This document shows positions 42,847 through 52,367 of a stretch of DNA of 64,000 nt, piece after piece. The notes under the pieces were generated by a model. That model was not told the origin of the DNA, did no database searches, and saw only the letters and a list, made by a program, of their open reading frames with translations. A program made the translations under genes and the position numbers. Each line of letters starts with the position of its first letter. Position 1 is the stretch's first letter. Origin of the DNA: Facklamia lactis (GTDB lineage: Bacteria; Bacillota; Bacilli; Lactobacillales; Aerococcaceae); the NCBI RefSeq assembly GCF_015863205.1, contig NZ_JACBXQ010000001.1, positions 62,001-126,000 on the forward strand. The letters run 5' to 3'.

Positions 42847-44166
42847 ATGTCATTATCAGAACAAATTAAAAATCGTGAAGAAAAAATCTCTTTAGTAGGG
42901 TTAGGTTACGTAGGAATGCCAATTGCGGTTGCGTTTGCTAAAAAAGCTGATGTGATCGGTTTTGATATTAATCAAGAAAAAATTGATCTTTATAAGCAGG
43001 GAATTGATCCAACTAAAGAAGTGGGAGATGAAGCCATTAAATCTACTACTGTTGATTTTACAGCAGATCCTTCTCGATTAAAAGAAGCTAAATTTCATAT
43101 AGTAGCAGTTCCAACACCTATTTCTGAAGATAAGAAACCTAATTTGTTTCCAGTAGAGGCTGCAAGTCGTACTGTTGGTCAAAACTTAACTTCAGGTTCC
43201 ATTGTGGTGTATGAATCAACCGTTTATCCAGGGGTAACGGAAGATATTTGTATTCCAATTTTGGAAGAAGAATCGGGTTTAAAAGCAGGGGTCGATTTTA
43301 AAGTAGGTTTCTCACCTGAGCGTATTAATCCTGGCGATAAAGTGCACCGTTTAGAAACAATTGTGAAGGTGGTCTCAGGTCAAGATGAAGAGTCGTTAGA
43401 AGAGATTGCAGCAGTTTATGAAATGGTGGTAGAAGCAGGAGTTTACAAAGCTGAAAGTATTAAAGTAGCAGAAGCCGCAAAAGTAATTGAGAATTCTCAA
43501 CGTGATATTAATATTGCTTTTATGAATGAATTGTCTATTATTTTTAATCGTTTAGGTATTGATACCCAAGCGGTATTAAAAGCAGCAGGAACAAAATGGA
43601 ATTTCTTGAATTTTACGCCAGGGCTAGTCGGAGGCCATTGTATAGGAGTCGATCCTTATTATTTAACATATAAATCAGAACAAGTTGGGTACCGATCAAA
43701 AATTATTTTAAATGGTCGTCAAATAAATGACGATATGGGGAAATATGTTACCGAAAGTTTAGTTAAACAGTTGATAGCTGCAGATATCAATGTAAAACAA
43801 GCTAAAGTAGGTATTTTAGGTTTTACTTTTAAGGAAGATGTTCCTGATACCCGTAATACCCGTATTATTGATGTCGTTGAGGAATTAGCGGAATATGGAA
43901 TTAGTCCCATAATTGTTGATCCAGTTGCAGATAAAGAAGAGGCATTAGAAGAGTATGGTTTAGAATTTAATGATTTTGAAGATTTAAAAGATTTGGATGC
44001 ATTAATTATTGCAGTAGGTCATGAAGAGTTCTTGAATTTAACTCCTGAAGATATTGAACAAATGTATGATGTCAGCGAGAACAAAAATCGGGTCCTCATT
44101 GATATTAAAGGTGTTTTGAATCGTAAACAATATGAAGATTTAGGCTATAATTACTGGCGTCTATAG
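42847..44166 (+). CDS. tviB: UDP-N-acetyl-hexosamine 6-dehydrogenase (TviB/WbpO type)
   Basis: 439 residues of the UDP-glucose/GDP-mannose dehydrogenase family. The Rossmann motif is VGLGYVGMPIAVAFAKK near residue 17; VAVPTPISEDKKPNL, STVYPGVTED and GFSPERINPGD follow; the catalytic Cys is in VGGHCIGVDPYYLTYK; GFTFKEDVPDTRNTRI is the C-terminal UDP-binding part. The GGHCIGVDPYYL and length fit TviB/WbpO, which oxidises UDP-GlcNAc or UDP-GalNAc to the uronic acid, rather than UDP-glucose dehydrogenase. GGAGGA precedes the ATG. All 14 Arg codons are CGN (11 are CGT), a bias unlike the neighbouring glycosyltransferases. The C4-epimerase gene follows. Confidence 0.88.
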   Translation: MSLSEQIKNREEKISLVGLGYVGMPIAVAFAKKADVIGFDINQEKIDLYKQGIDPTKEVGDEAIKSTTVDFTADPSRLKEAKFHIVAVPTPISEDKKPNLFPVEAASRTVGQNLTSGSIVVYESTVYPGVTEDICIPILEEESGLKAGVDFKVGFSPERINPGDKVHRLETIVKVVSGQDEESLEEIAAVYEMVVEAGVYKAESIKVAEAAKVIENSQRDINIAFMNELSIIFNRLGIDTQAVLKAAGTKWNFLNFTPGLVGGHCIGVDPYYLTYKSEQVGYRSKIILNGRQINDDMGKYVTESLVKQLIAADINVKQAKVGILGFTFKEDVPDTRNTRIIDVVEELAEYGISPIIVDPVADKEEALEEYGLEFNDFEDLKDLDALIIAVGHEEFLNLTPEDIEQMYDVSENKNRVLIDIKGVLNRKQYEDLGYNYWRL

Positions 44167-44182
44167 AAATGAGGAGTCATGT

Positions 44183-45160
44183 ATGAGTTATCAAGAAGTA
44201 ACTTTTGATCAAGATAGTTTATTTTTGATTACAGGCGGTGCGGGCTTTATAGGTTCTAATTTAGTCGAAGTTTTACTTGAAAGAGGACATAAAGTTAGAG
44301 TGCTAGATGATCTATCGCAAGGTAAAAAAGAAAATATCGATATGTTTATTGAAAATCCGAATTATGAGTTTACTAAAGGTGATATTCGAGATTTAGATAC
44401 GTGTTTAAAAGCCTGTGAAGGTGTAAAATATGTGCTTCATCAAGCTGCGTGGGGAAGTGTCCCACGCAGTATTGAAAAGCCGTTACTTTATGAAGAGATC
44501 AATATCCGAGGGACTTTAAATATGCTTGAAGCTGCTCGGCAAACAGAAGTTGAAAAGTTTGTTTACGCTTCGAGTTCTTCAGTTTACGGGGATGAGCCAA
44601 AGCTTCCGAAACAAGAGGGAGTTGAAGGCAATTTGTTGTCCCCTTATGCACTAACAAAACGAACCAATGAGGAATATGCTAAGTTATATACTAAATTATA
44701 TGGCTTGGATACATATGGATTACGATATTTTAATGTGTTTGGTAGACGTCAGGATCCAGATGGAGCCTATGCAGCTGTTATTCCAAAATTTATTAAGCAA
44801 TTATTAAATGGAGAGCAGCCAACTATTAATGGGGATGGCAAACAGAGTAGAGATTTTACTTATATTGAGAATGTTATCGAAGCGAATTTGAAGGCTTTGA
44901 AAGCCCCCAGTGACGTAGCGGGAGAAGCATTTAATGTAGCTTATGGAGGTCGTGAGTATTTAATAGATGTTTATCATGCTCTTGCTAAAGCATTAGGGAA
45001 AGAAGAAATTGAACCAATTTTTGGACCTGATCGTGCTGGAGATATCAAACATAGTAATGCAGATATCAGCAAAGCAAAGAAAATGTTAGATTATCAACCT
45101 GAATGGAATTTTGAGAAAGGCATTGTAGCAGCAATCAACTGGTATAAGGAGAATTTATAG
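44183..45160 (+). CDS. tviC: UDP-GlcNAc(A) C4-epimerase (TviC/WbpP type)
   Basis: 325 residues, an extended SDR. It has the NAD motif TGGAGFIGSNL near residue 19, the catalytic SSS and YALTK (Tyr-x3-Lys), and the WbpP-type sequences HQAAWGSVPRSIEKP and FGRRQDPDGAYAAVIPKF. With TviB it should interconvert the GlcNAc and GalNAc series and thus supply UDP-GalNAcA, the precursor of Vi-antigen-type polymers and of several O-antigens. The start is preceded by GAGGAG. It overlaps the next gene by one base (TAGTG). Codon use is intermediate between tviB and the AT-rich genes. Confidence 0.88.
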   Translation: MSYQEVTFDQDSLFLITGGAGFIGSNLVEVLLERGHKVRVLDDLSQGKKENIDMFIENPNYEFTKGDIRDLDTCLKACEGVKYVLHQAAWGSVPRSIEKPLLYEEINIRGTLNMLEAARQTEVEKFVYASSSSVYGDEPKLPKQEGVEGNLLSPYALTKRTNEEYAKLYTKLYGLDTYGLRYFNVFGRRQDPDGAYAAVIPKFIKQLLNGEQPTINGDGKQSRDFTYIENVIEANLKALKAPSDVAGEAFNVAYGGREYLIDVYHALAKALGKEEIEPIFGPDRAGDIKHSNADISKAKKMLDYQPEWNFEKGIVAAINWYKENL

Positions 45161-46281
45161 TGAGAAAGCCATGTAGGATATTGCATGTTGTTACTCAAAT
45201 GAATCGTGCTGGTATGGAAAATCGGTTAATGGATATTTATAAAAATATTGATCGGACTCAGATACAATTTGATTTTTATACTTTAAGAGAGACAGCCGGT
45301 GAGTTTGATGAAGAGATTAAAGCTCTTGGTGGGAAAGTTTTTTATAATAAACCTATGAATATAGTAACAATGTACTCCTCACTACGAAATTTCAACTTGT
45401 TTTTAATAAAAAACAAGGAATATAAAATTGTACATTGTCACTTGAATCAATGGTCAGGCTTAATGCTAGGTAGCGCTAAGAGAGCAGGAATATTAACTAG
45501 AATAGCCCATTCTAGAACATCTCTAGAAGGTTATTCGTTAAAAAATATTATAAAGAACATTGTTAAAATACCAGTGAATTATACAGCTACGCATAAATTT
45601 GCGGTATCCTATAAGGCTGGAGTATGGTTGTATGGGGCAAGAGCAATGAAAAATTCTAAAGTAAAAATTTTGCCAAATGCAATCAAAATGGATGATTTTC
45701 ATTTTGATAATGATTTACGTATCACAACAAGGAAAAAATTAAATATTAGTGGTAAATTTGTGATGATACATGTTGGAAATATTAAACCAGAAAAAAACCA
45801 TTTGTTTTTATTGGAGATTTTTGAGAAAGTTTTGATAAGAAATAAACATGCTATACTTTTAATAGTAGGTAAAGATCATATGAATGGTATTGTTAAGAAA
45901 AAAGCAAAAGAACTGAAGCTAAACAACGTTTATTTTTTAGGATCCCGAACTGATATATGTGAATTGTTGAATGCTGCAGATGTTTTTGTCTTTCCATCTA
46001 AATATGAAGGTTTCCCTGGGTCAGTAGTAGAAGCTCAATGTACAGGGCTTTCGTGTTATATATCGGATAGAATTACTTCGGAAGTTATTTTATCGGATTT
46101 AGTTGAAACGATACCATTAACAGCTAAACCAGAAGAATGGGCGGATATTATAATTAATAAGAACTATTTAAATAGAAAAGATATGGTACCTATATTAAAA
46201 AATACAGAATATGATGTTGAAAGATCAGCTGAATTATATAAAAGATTTTATCTATTAGAAATGAGAATTAAAGATGTATAA
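45160..46281 (+). CDS. Glycosyltransferase, GT4-like (EpsF/CapM-like)
   Basis: 373 residues with a GTG start on the last base of tviC. The N-terminal ILHVVTQMNRAGMENRLMDIY contains the GGxE-like acceptor loop in the form AGMEN, followed by FDFYTLRE. The C-terminal domain shows HVGNIKPEKNHLFLLEIFEKV, VYFLGSRTDI and VFPSKYEGFPGSVVEAQCTGL. This pattern belongs to GT4 enzymes of EpsF/CapM type, common in exopolysaccharide loci. Donor and acceptor cannot be read from the sequence. The stop overlaps the polymerase gene by eight bases. Confidence 0.87.
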   Translation: MRKPCRILHVVTQMNRAGMENRLMDIYKNIDRTQIQFDFYTLRETAGEFDEEIKALGGKVFYNKPMNIVTMYSSLRNFNLFLIKNKEYKIVHCHLNQWSGLMLGSAKRAGILTRIAHSRTSLEGYSLKNIIKNIVKIPVNYTATHKFAVSYKAGVWLYGARAMKNSKVKILPNAIKMDDFHFDNDLRITTRKKLNISGKFVMIHVGNIKPEKNHLFLLEIFEKVLIRNKHAILLIVGKDHMNGIVKKKAKELKLNNVYFLGSRTDICELLNAADVFVFPSKYEGFPGSVVEAQCTGLSCYISDRITSEVILSDLVETIPLTAKPEEWADIIINKNYLNRKDMVPILKNTEYDVERSAELYKRFYLLEMRIKDV

Positions 46282-47728
46282 TACTAGAAGGAAATTTTAT
46301 GAATGGTTATTATTACTATTTGTTATCATGACTTCCATAGTATCAATTATTTCTATTGCTCAAGATGAATTGAGAACATATTCTTTTGATCTTTTATGGG
46401 TTCTTCCGTTAACATATGTTACACAATTTATTATTTCATGGCTATACTTCCCTCATATGAAATATAAAATAAGTGTATTGTTAATTTTAGCGTTATATTA
46501 CGCTAGAATGATTATTGTGCCATTTGCAATGTTTTTAGGAAATTATTCAACTTATGGCATAGAATCAGTATATGGACAAGATATGGGGTTAGCCATTTCT
46601 CTTATGAGTTGGGAATTTATGGTCATTACTATTCTTTTTGTATTAACAACAGGAAAAAGTGGAGAAGAAAATGATGAAGATATTTCTAATGGGTCTGTGA
46701 ATAATGTTTTTAATATACCGCAGTATTTTAAATGGGCCGTAATATGTATTATTTTATACATTGTCCTGATAATGATTGGAACTCCAGGATTATTTCAAGA
46801 GTCATTTTTCCTCACAACTGGTAGATCTGAAGAATCATATGAATTGTTATTTTCGGGAGAGGTTTCACATAATGCCTTTGGTTTAAGTTTTGGGTCACAA
46901 TTGGTTACGATAGCATTTACATTTTTTTGGATTTTGCAAGCTATATATCCACCTTTTCTTTTAGCTCAGATTGCCAATAAAGTGAAGTCTCAATTCAATC
47001 GAAATATACTCTTTCTTATTGTGTTAGGTGGGACAGTGCTTATTTCAACCGAAGGAAGAGCACATTCAATTGAATGCGCTATTGCTTTGCTGATATCGAG
47101 TTCAATAGCACTGAAAAATAAGTTCTATATAAATATTAAAGCACTTATTTTAGTCATTACAGGAATAATGATATACGGCTTAATGGATAAAAGTGGTGTT
47201 AGCGGGGAAGGAAGTCAACTATATGTTGAGTTTAGTAAAATGATCTCTGCTTACTTTGGTGGTCCGCATAATGTAGCTACGGCTATAACAATGAAAAATA
47301 ATGAACATAATTTAACGGCACTAAACATTGTTTCTGACATACTACAAAGACTACCGTATTTAACAATTATATTTACCAAAACTTTTGGCGGTACAACGAA
47401 TATTATCTTTAATAATTATTTTGGTGGTTATTATTTAGGGCAGATTATTCCTTCGATTGGTTTAGGGTACGCATATTTCGGGTTTTTATTTGCTCCTATT
47501 ATACCAAGTGCTGCTGTAATGTTATCACTTCATTTCGAAAAGAAAGCTTCTCAAAATGCAAATGTTGTTTTAAAAAATTTTTACTATTTAGGTGTTATAA
47601 TGTTTGCGAGAGCAACATGTACTTCAAATATGTTATCAGGAATTACTTATTTAGGAAACATGTTTTTTGCTTGGTTAGTGATTTATATAGGTTTTATAAA
47701 AAAAACAAAAGATATGGGTGAAACATAG
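46274..47728 (+). CDS. wzy: Wzy-like polysaccharide polymerase
   Basis: 484 residues with about twelve hydrophobic helices and a long loop in the C-terminal half. No enzyme motif is visible, which is normal for Wzy; identification rests on topology, size and context between glycosyltransferases and the flippase gene. The GDFGLLF-like Wzy signatures are absent, but RAHSIECAIALL and a periplasmic loop with an Arg/His-containing GGPHNVATAITMKNNEHN (residues about 333-350) are candidate active-site regions. The start ATG has no clear ribosome site and overlaps the upstream gene, implying coupled translation. A role as a ligase cannot be excluded. Confidence 0.72.
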   Translation: MYNTRRKFYEWLLLLFVIMTSIVSIISIAQDELRTYSFDLLWVLPLTYVTQFIISWLYFPHMKYKISVLLILALYYARMIIVPFAMFLGNYSTYGIESVYGQDMGLAISLMSWEFMVITILFVLTTGKSGEENDEDISNGSVNNVFNIPQYFKWAVICIILYIVLIMIGTPGLFQESFFLTTGRSEESYELLFSGEVSHNAFGLSFGSQLVTIAFTFFWILQAIYPPFLLAQIANKVKSQFNRNILFLIVLGGTVLISTEGRAHSIECAIALLISSSIALKNKFYINIKALILVITGIMIYGLMDKSGVSGEGSQLYVEFSKMISAYFGGPHNVATAITMKNNEHNLTALNIVSDILQRLPYLTIIFTKTFGGTTNIIFNNYFGGYYLGQIIPSIGLGYAYFGFLFAPIIPSAAVMLSLHFEKKASQNANVVLKNFYYLGVIMFARATCTSNMLSGITYLGNMFFAWLVIYIGFIKKTKDMGET

Positions 47729-49270
47729 TTGAAGAATAATTTAAATAACAAACAAAATAGAACATACAATGTTTTTTTAAATTCAACTGCTGGTGTGGCT
47801 GGTTACTTTGTATCTATGCTTGCGAATTTTGCTTTTAGAACAATTTTTATATATTTTCTAAGTATAGAGTACCTTGGAGTAAATGCTTTGATGACTAATA
47901 TTTTGTCATTGTTGTCATTGACTGAAATGGGAATAAGTAGCGCGATGACTTTTAGTTTGTATGAACCTCTTGCAAATAACAATAGAGAAAAAATCAATGT
48001 CTTATTAAAATATTATAAAAAAATGTATTTGTGTATTTCTGTAATTATTTTATGCTTAGGTTTACTTATGACCCCTTTTTTGAACTTTTTTGTGGAAAGT
48101 AAGCCTAATATCCCTGAATCGTTAGAATTTATTTTTGTTTTATATCTAATGAATACAGCTTTTTCTTATTTGATAATTCACAAACACTCTATATTAATTG
48201 CAGATCAAAAATCATATATTGTAACTTTATGGACAAATGTATTTTTGATATTGCGATATATTTTTCAAATTGGAGCTTTATTTTTATTTGAAAAGTTTAT
48301 TCCTACTTTGATTATTCAGCTGTTATTAACATTTTTGGGAAACTTTTATATTACAAAAATTGCAGAGAAACGATACCCATTTATTAAAGAAGAAGTGATT
48401 GGGGAGCTTTCTAATAAAGACAAAGCGGACCTTACTTCCAAAATAAAATCAATGTTACTTTATAGAATAGGTTCTTACTTGGTAAATAGTACTGATGCGA
48501 TTATAATTTCTAAGTTTGTTGGAATCACTGCTGTTGGGATGTATAGTAATTATACTATGCTTTTCACTTTATCCACTTCTCTAATAAACTATGTTAGTTT
48601 TGCTTTGACACCAAGTATAGGAAATCAGGTACACGATCAAAAAATCGAAAATGTTTATTCGGTTTTTAAAGTATTGTTTTTTATCTTTTTTGTAATTGCT
48701 ACGATCACTACTATTGGTTTTGTGGTACTTATTAATCCTTTTATTCATTTGTGGATTGGTGAAAAATATTTACTTGCTGATATAACAGTTGTTTTTTTAG
48801 TTTTAAATTATTATTTTTTAATTATGAGAAGAGTAATTGTATCATATAGAAACGCATTGGGGTTATATGAAGATACAAAGTTTAAACCAATATTAGAAGC
48901 CCTTGTTAATCTTGTTGCTTCTTTAATTTTGCAGCATTATATGGGGGTTACAGGAGTAGTTATAGGTACAACTGTTAGTATTTTAACAGTTAGTATTTGG
49001 ATCGAGCCATATATTTTATACAAAAAATATTTTAAGATTCCTTTTTATAAATATATTTATAACTTATTTGGATATACTGTCTTTACGATATTTATTTCTA
49101 TAGTACTAATTACTATAAGAAACCTTTTTTATTCAAATACGATCATTAATTTTATATTAATGGCTATTTTTTCCATTCTTTTCACTTTAATAATGATAGT
49201 TTTAATTTTTAGAAAAGTGCCTGAATTTCAAGATGCTTATAAAAGAGTTATGTTATTAATTAACAGATAA
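47729..49270 (+). CDS. wzx: Wzx-type repeat-unit flippase (PST family)
   Basis: 513 residues with about twelve to fourteen membrane helices. The N-terminal NVFLNSTAGVAGYFVSMLANF (start of TM1), the FLSIEYLGVNALMTNILSLLSLTEMGIS segment (split across 44-70) and the central LLYRIGSYLVNSTDAIIISKFVG pattern are typical of polysaccharide transporters that flip undecaprenyl-linked repeat units. TTG start directly after the wzy stop, with GGGTG upstream. It is one of two flippases in this locus; the other, at 59338, belongs to the MurJ-like branch. Confidence 0.87.
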   Translation: MKNNLNNKQNRTYNVFLNSTAGVAGYFVSMLANFAFRTIFIYFLSIEYLGVNALMTNILSLLSLTEMGISSAMTFSLYEPLANNNREKINVLLKYYKKMYLCISVIILCLGLLMTPFLNFFVESKPNIPESLEFIFVLYLMNTAFSYLIIHKHSILIADQKSYIVTLWTNVFLILRYIFQIGALFLFEKFIPTLIIQLLLTFLGNFYITKIAEKRYPFIKEEVIGELSNKDKADLTSKIKSMLLYRIGSYLVNSTDAIIISKFVGITAVGMYSNYTMLFTLSTSLINYVSFALTPSIGNQVHDQKIENVYSVFKVLFFIFFVIATITTIGFVVLINPFIHLWIGEKYLLADITVVFLVLNYYFLIMRRVIVSYRNALGLYEDTKFKPILEALVNLVASLILQHYMGVTGVVIGTTVSILTVSIWIEPYILYKKYFKIPFYKYIYNLFGYTVFTIFISIVLITIRNLFYSNTIINFILMAIFSILFTLIMIVLIFRKVPEFQDAYKRVMLLINR

Positions 49271-49303
49271 AAACTATAAATATATATAGTAAGGAGAATA
49301 GAA

Positions 49304-49927
49304 ATGCCATTATTTATATACATTATTCGTGGTACGATAGATTATTTTCTAGGTAACATATTGGCTTTGTTTTTATATAAAAAAAAATATATTACTGGGA
49401 AGTATTTTAGGGAAAGTAGACTTGGTTTTCTTAAGATTGGATGGGGTTGGGTAGTTTCTGACTTTTTTGCTAGAAGCTTTTTGAGAATTAATAATGGGGT
49501 TCCTTTTCCCATTTCTCCTCGCAACCATGTGAATACTCCGGAGAATATACATTTTAATCCTGATGATTTGCTGATATTTCAAGGGCAAGGAAAATATTTT
49601 CAAGCTGTTGGAGCAACAATTACGATTGGGAAAGGGTGTTATATTGCTGATAATGTTGGAATAATTACTGCAAATCATTCGTTAAAGGATTTAAAGCGAC
49701 ATGAGAAAGGTCAATCTATTACTTTAGGTGAAAACTGCTGGATTGGAATGAATTCTGTAATTTTACCTGGTGTGAAATTAGGGGATAATACGGTAGTAGG
49801 GGCAGGAAGTGTTGTAACCAAAAGTTTTCCAGAAGGCAATTGTATAGTTGCTGGCAATCCAGCCAAAATAATAAAAATTTTGAACAAGAATATGGAGGTT
49901 AACAATGGTAATTATTCGGGCAATTAA
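49304..49927 (+). CDS. Left-handed beta-helix O-acetyltransferase
   Basis: 207 residues. Hexapeptide repeats run through the second half ([17 protein letters not shown], then [33 protein letters not shown] in pieces), and the end [10 protein letters not shown] is the usual acyltransferase C-terminus. A His in ANHS at the active loop is consistent with acetyl-CoA-dependent O-acetylation. The N-terminal 70 residues are hydrophobic and basic and probably bind the membrane. AAGGAG precedes the ATG. It overlaps the next acetyltransferase gene by 23 bases. Confidence 0.85.
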   Translation: MPLFIYIIRGTIDYFLGNILALFLYKKKYITGKYFRESRLGFLKIGWGWVVSDFFARSFLRINNGVPFPISPRNHVNTPENIHFNPDDLLIFQGQGKYFQAVGATITIGKGCYIADNVGIITANHSLKDLKRHEKGQSITLGENCWIGMNSVILPGVKLGDNTVVGAGSVVTKSFPEGNCIVAGNPAKIIKILNKNMEVNNGNYSGN

Positions 49928-50444
49928 AAAAGTTTTTGAATTTATTTATTTTTATATAGATCCTATAAAATATGCTAGATATAAAGGTGTAAAGGTAGGA
50001 GAAAGAAGTTCCATAATGTCGTGGAGATTTGGCAGTGAGCCTTGGCTGATTTCGATTGGTAATCATGTAAGGATAACATCAAATGTGAGATTCATTACCC
50101 ATGATGGAGGTAGTTGGGTTTTTAGAGAAGATGATAAATATAAAGATGTCAAAAAATTTGGAAAAATTGAAATTAAAGATAATTGCTTTATTGGTAATAA
50201 TGTTATTTTAATGCCAGATATTTCGATTGGGCCTAATGCTGTAATTGGTGCGGGAGCTGTAGTAACAAAGGATGTTCCAGCAAATACAGTGGTGGCAGGA
50301 GTTCCTGCTAAACCAATAATGTCAATAGAAGAATATGCAGAAAAGAGTCTACAAAATACACCTCCGTATGATAAAAATAATTATAGAGAGAATAGGCAAG
50401 AAGAAATTCTGAAATATATTAATTGGGATAGTGAGAATGATTAG
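49905..50444 (+). CDS. Left-handed beta-helix acetyltransferase, WbbJ-like
   Basis: 179 residues. The hexapeptide domain begins near [21 protein letters not shown] (residues about 46-66), where the THDG His is the likely catalytic base, and continues through [22 protein letters not shown] to [12 protein letters not shown]. This is the WbbJ/maltose-acetyltransferase-like branch. AATATGGAGG lies upstream, within the preceding gene. Two acetyltransferases in tandem suggest that at least two positions of the glycan, or two glycans, are acetylated. Confidence 0.85.
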   Translation: MVIIRAIKKVFEFIYFYIDPIKYARYKGVKVGERSSIMSWRFGSEPWLISIGNHVRITSNVRFITHDGGSWVFREDDKYKDVKKFGKIEIKDNCFIGNNVILMPDISIGPNAVIGAGAVVTKDVPANTVVAGVPAKPIMSIEEYAEKSLQNTPPYDKNNYRENRQEEILKYINWDSEND

Positions 50445-51603
50445 TAAAAAAGAGAATCGTAAATCTATATTTATAATTGTTCCTAGACTAGCTGGTGGAG
50501 GTCAGGAAAGAATAGCAATTCAGACAGCTGAAATATTAAGCAAAAATTATCAGGTGATGTTAATTATCTTTTCTAATAAAGATAAGGTTTATGATACCTT
50601 TTTGCCGGTAATTAATTTAGACTTGCCTAGTAGAAAGGGAATAATAGGGAAAATCTTTACCCAATTACAAAGATCTTTTCAACTAGCTCGTCTTAAAAGA
50701 AAATATGAACCTATTATATCTTATTCTATTGGCAATACTGCAAATTTAACAAATATTTTATCGTTTACAGATAGAAATGTTAAAAATATAGTATCAATTA
50801 GAGGGTATGCAAATATAAAAAAATCTCTTATGGATAAATTTGTTTATAAAAATGCAGATGAAATAGTTGTAATTTCTAAGAAAATGAAAGAACAACTCTG
50901 TAACTTATATTCTTTTACTGAAGATAAAACAGAGGTCATTTATAACGGAATAGATACAAAAACTATTAGTGAGAAGTCACAAATCTATTTACCCAATCTT
51001 TTTTTACCAAAAACTGATAGAATTGTTACTGCTGGAAGACTAACTGATGTTAAAGGGTACAGACAATTATTAAAAAGTTTTGTTCGTCTTAAAAGCACGT
51101 ATTCAAATGTATCTCTGTTGATTCTTGGGGAAGGACCAAATAAGAATGATTTGATTGAATTAGCTAGAGAATTAAATATAGAAAAATCTGTTTATTTTCT
51201 TGGTTTTCTGGATAATCTATATTCTGTTTTTAGACAATCTGATATTTTTATTTTAAATTCAATAAATGAAGGTTTTGGCAATGTTATTATCGAAGCAATG
51301 TCCTGTGATTTACCTGTAGTTGTTAGTTCTTGTTTGTCAGGTCCTTCTGAAATTATAGGTGCCGAAACATATAATATTAATAAAGCATCCTTTTGTAAAT
51401 ATGGTGTGCTAGTTCCGTGTTTTGAATCTGATTTCTCTGAAGAAAATGAAAAAGAAATAGAAATTGCAAATGCTTTATTATCATTACTTTCTGATAGAAA
51501 ATTGAAAGAACATTACCAAAAAGCAAGTGCTGAGAGAAAAGAAGTTTTTAGTAAAGAAATATATGCAGTTTGTATAGAAAAATATTTTAAACAATTTATT
51601 TAA
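50437..51603 (+). CDS. Glycosyltransferase, GT4-like
   Basis: 388 residues from ATG 50437 (GTG 50431 is also possible). The N-terminus FIIVPRLAGGGQERIAIQTAEIL has the GGGxE acceptor loop. The C-terminal domain has VTAGRLTDVKGYRQLLKSF, LILGEGPNKNDL, VYFLGFLDNLYSVFRQSDIFILNS (in pieces) and NEGFGNVIIEAMSCDLPVV with the E-x7-E pattern. It overlaps the upstream acetyltransferase by eight bases. It resembles galactosyl- and glucosyltransferases of capsule loci, but the sugar is not predictable by eye. Codon use is strongly AT-rich. A 149-base gap follows before the phosphoglycosyl transferase gene. Confidence 0.87.
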   Translation: MISKKENRKSIFIIVPRLAGGGQERIAIQTAEILSKNYQVMLIIFSNKDKVYDTFLPVINLDLPSRKGIIGKIFTQLQRSFQLARLKRKYEPIISYSIGNTANLTNILSFTDRNVKNIVSIRGYANIKKSLMDKFVYKNADEIVVISKKMKEQLCNLYSFTEDKTEVIYNGIDTKTISEKSQIYLPNLFLPKTDRIVTAGRLTDVKGYRQLLKSFVRLKSTYSNVSLLILGEGPNKNDLIELARELNIEKSVYFLGFLDNLYSVFRQSDIFILNSINEGFGNVIIEAMSCDLPVVVSSCLSGPSEIIGAETYNINKASFCKYGVLVPCFESDFSEENEKEIEIANALLSLLSDRKLKEHYQKASAERKEVFSKEIYAVCIEKYFKQFI

Positions 51604-51752
51604 GTTTTTATTTTAGATTTTATAATTAATAAAAATGATTTTGTGATGTATAATAGAAATGGTTTTTATGAGAAGTAAAGACTGATAAAATAGAGAAGTC
51701 ATAACTATGTTAGCAGGCATGACTAGAGAATTTATATGAAAGGCTATTTTCT

Positions 51753-52367
51753 ATGTACATTAAATTTAAAAGAATTATTGATATCATACTATCTTTTATT
51801 GCTTTGGTTTTATTATCACCCCTTTTTATTTTTTTGGCTTGTTGGATAAAAATTGATTCGAAAGGGCCTGTTTTTTTTAAACAAAAACGAATAGGAATAC
51901 ATCGAAGTAATTTCTATATTTATAAATTTCGTTCTATGCGTTCAGATGCTCCTAAAGATACTCCAACGCATATGTTAAAGAATCCAAAAACTTATATTAC
52001 ACATTCAGGACATTTTTTGAGAAAAACGAGCATTGATGAATTGCCGCAATTAATTAATATTTTAAAAGGTGAAATGGCTTTTGTTGGACCGCGACCAGCA
52101 TTATGGAATCAATATGATCTTGCTGATGAGCGCGATAAGTATGGGGCAAATGACGTTTTGCCTGGTTTAACAGGATGGGCTCAGATTAACGGAAGAGATG
52201 AACTGCCAATTCCAGAAAAAGCTGCTCTCGATGGTTACTATATTGAAAATATGTCATTAATTTTTGATATAAAATGTTTAATTGGAACGGTTATTAGTGT
52301 GGTTAAATCAGATGGTGTAGTTGAAGGTGGTACTGGAACATTGGAATCAAATAATGAGGACGAATAA
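51753..52367 (+). CDS. Phosphoglycosyl transferase (initiating sugar transferase) 1
   Basis: 204 residues, the size of the minimal monotopic PglC-type enzyme. One re-entrant N-terminal helix (about 9-30), then FFKQKRIGIHRSNFYIYKFRSM (parts), the catalytic Asp-Glu in SIDELPQLIN, FVGPRPALW and PGLTGWAQINGRDEL. It moves a sugar-1-phosphate from UDP-sugar to undecaprenyl phosphate and so starts repeat-unit assembly. AAAGG stands about nine bases before the ATG. It is the first of two such enzymes in the locus. The next gene, an epimerase/reductase, begins one base after the stop and may make its donor. Confidence 0.92.
   Translation: MYIKFKRIIDIILSFIALVLLSPLFIFLACWIKIDSKGPVFFKQKRIGIHRSNFYIYKFRSMRSDAPKDTPTHMLKNPKTYITHSGHFLRKTSIDELPQLINILKGEMAFVGPRPALWNQYDLADERDKYGANDVLPGLTGWAQINGRDELPIPEKAALDGYYIENMSLIFDIKCLIGTVISVVKSDGVVEGGTGTLESNNEDE

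Noticed and set aside
49373-49678. Minus-strand 101-codon frame opposite an acetyltransferase
   Set aside because: Shadow frame over a gene with clear hexapeptide repeats; low-complexity composition.
51707-51739. Short peptide frame upstream of the first phosphoglycosyl transferase
   Set aside because: Ten codons, no ribosome site, no link to a regulatory hairpin.
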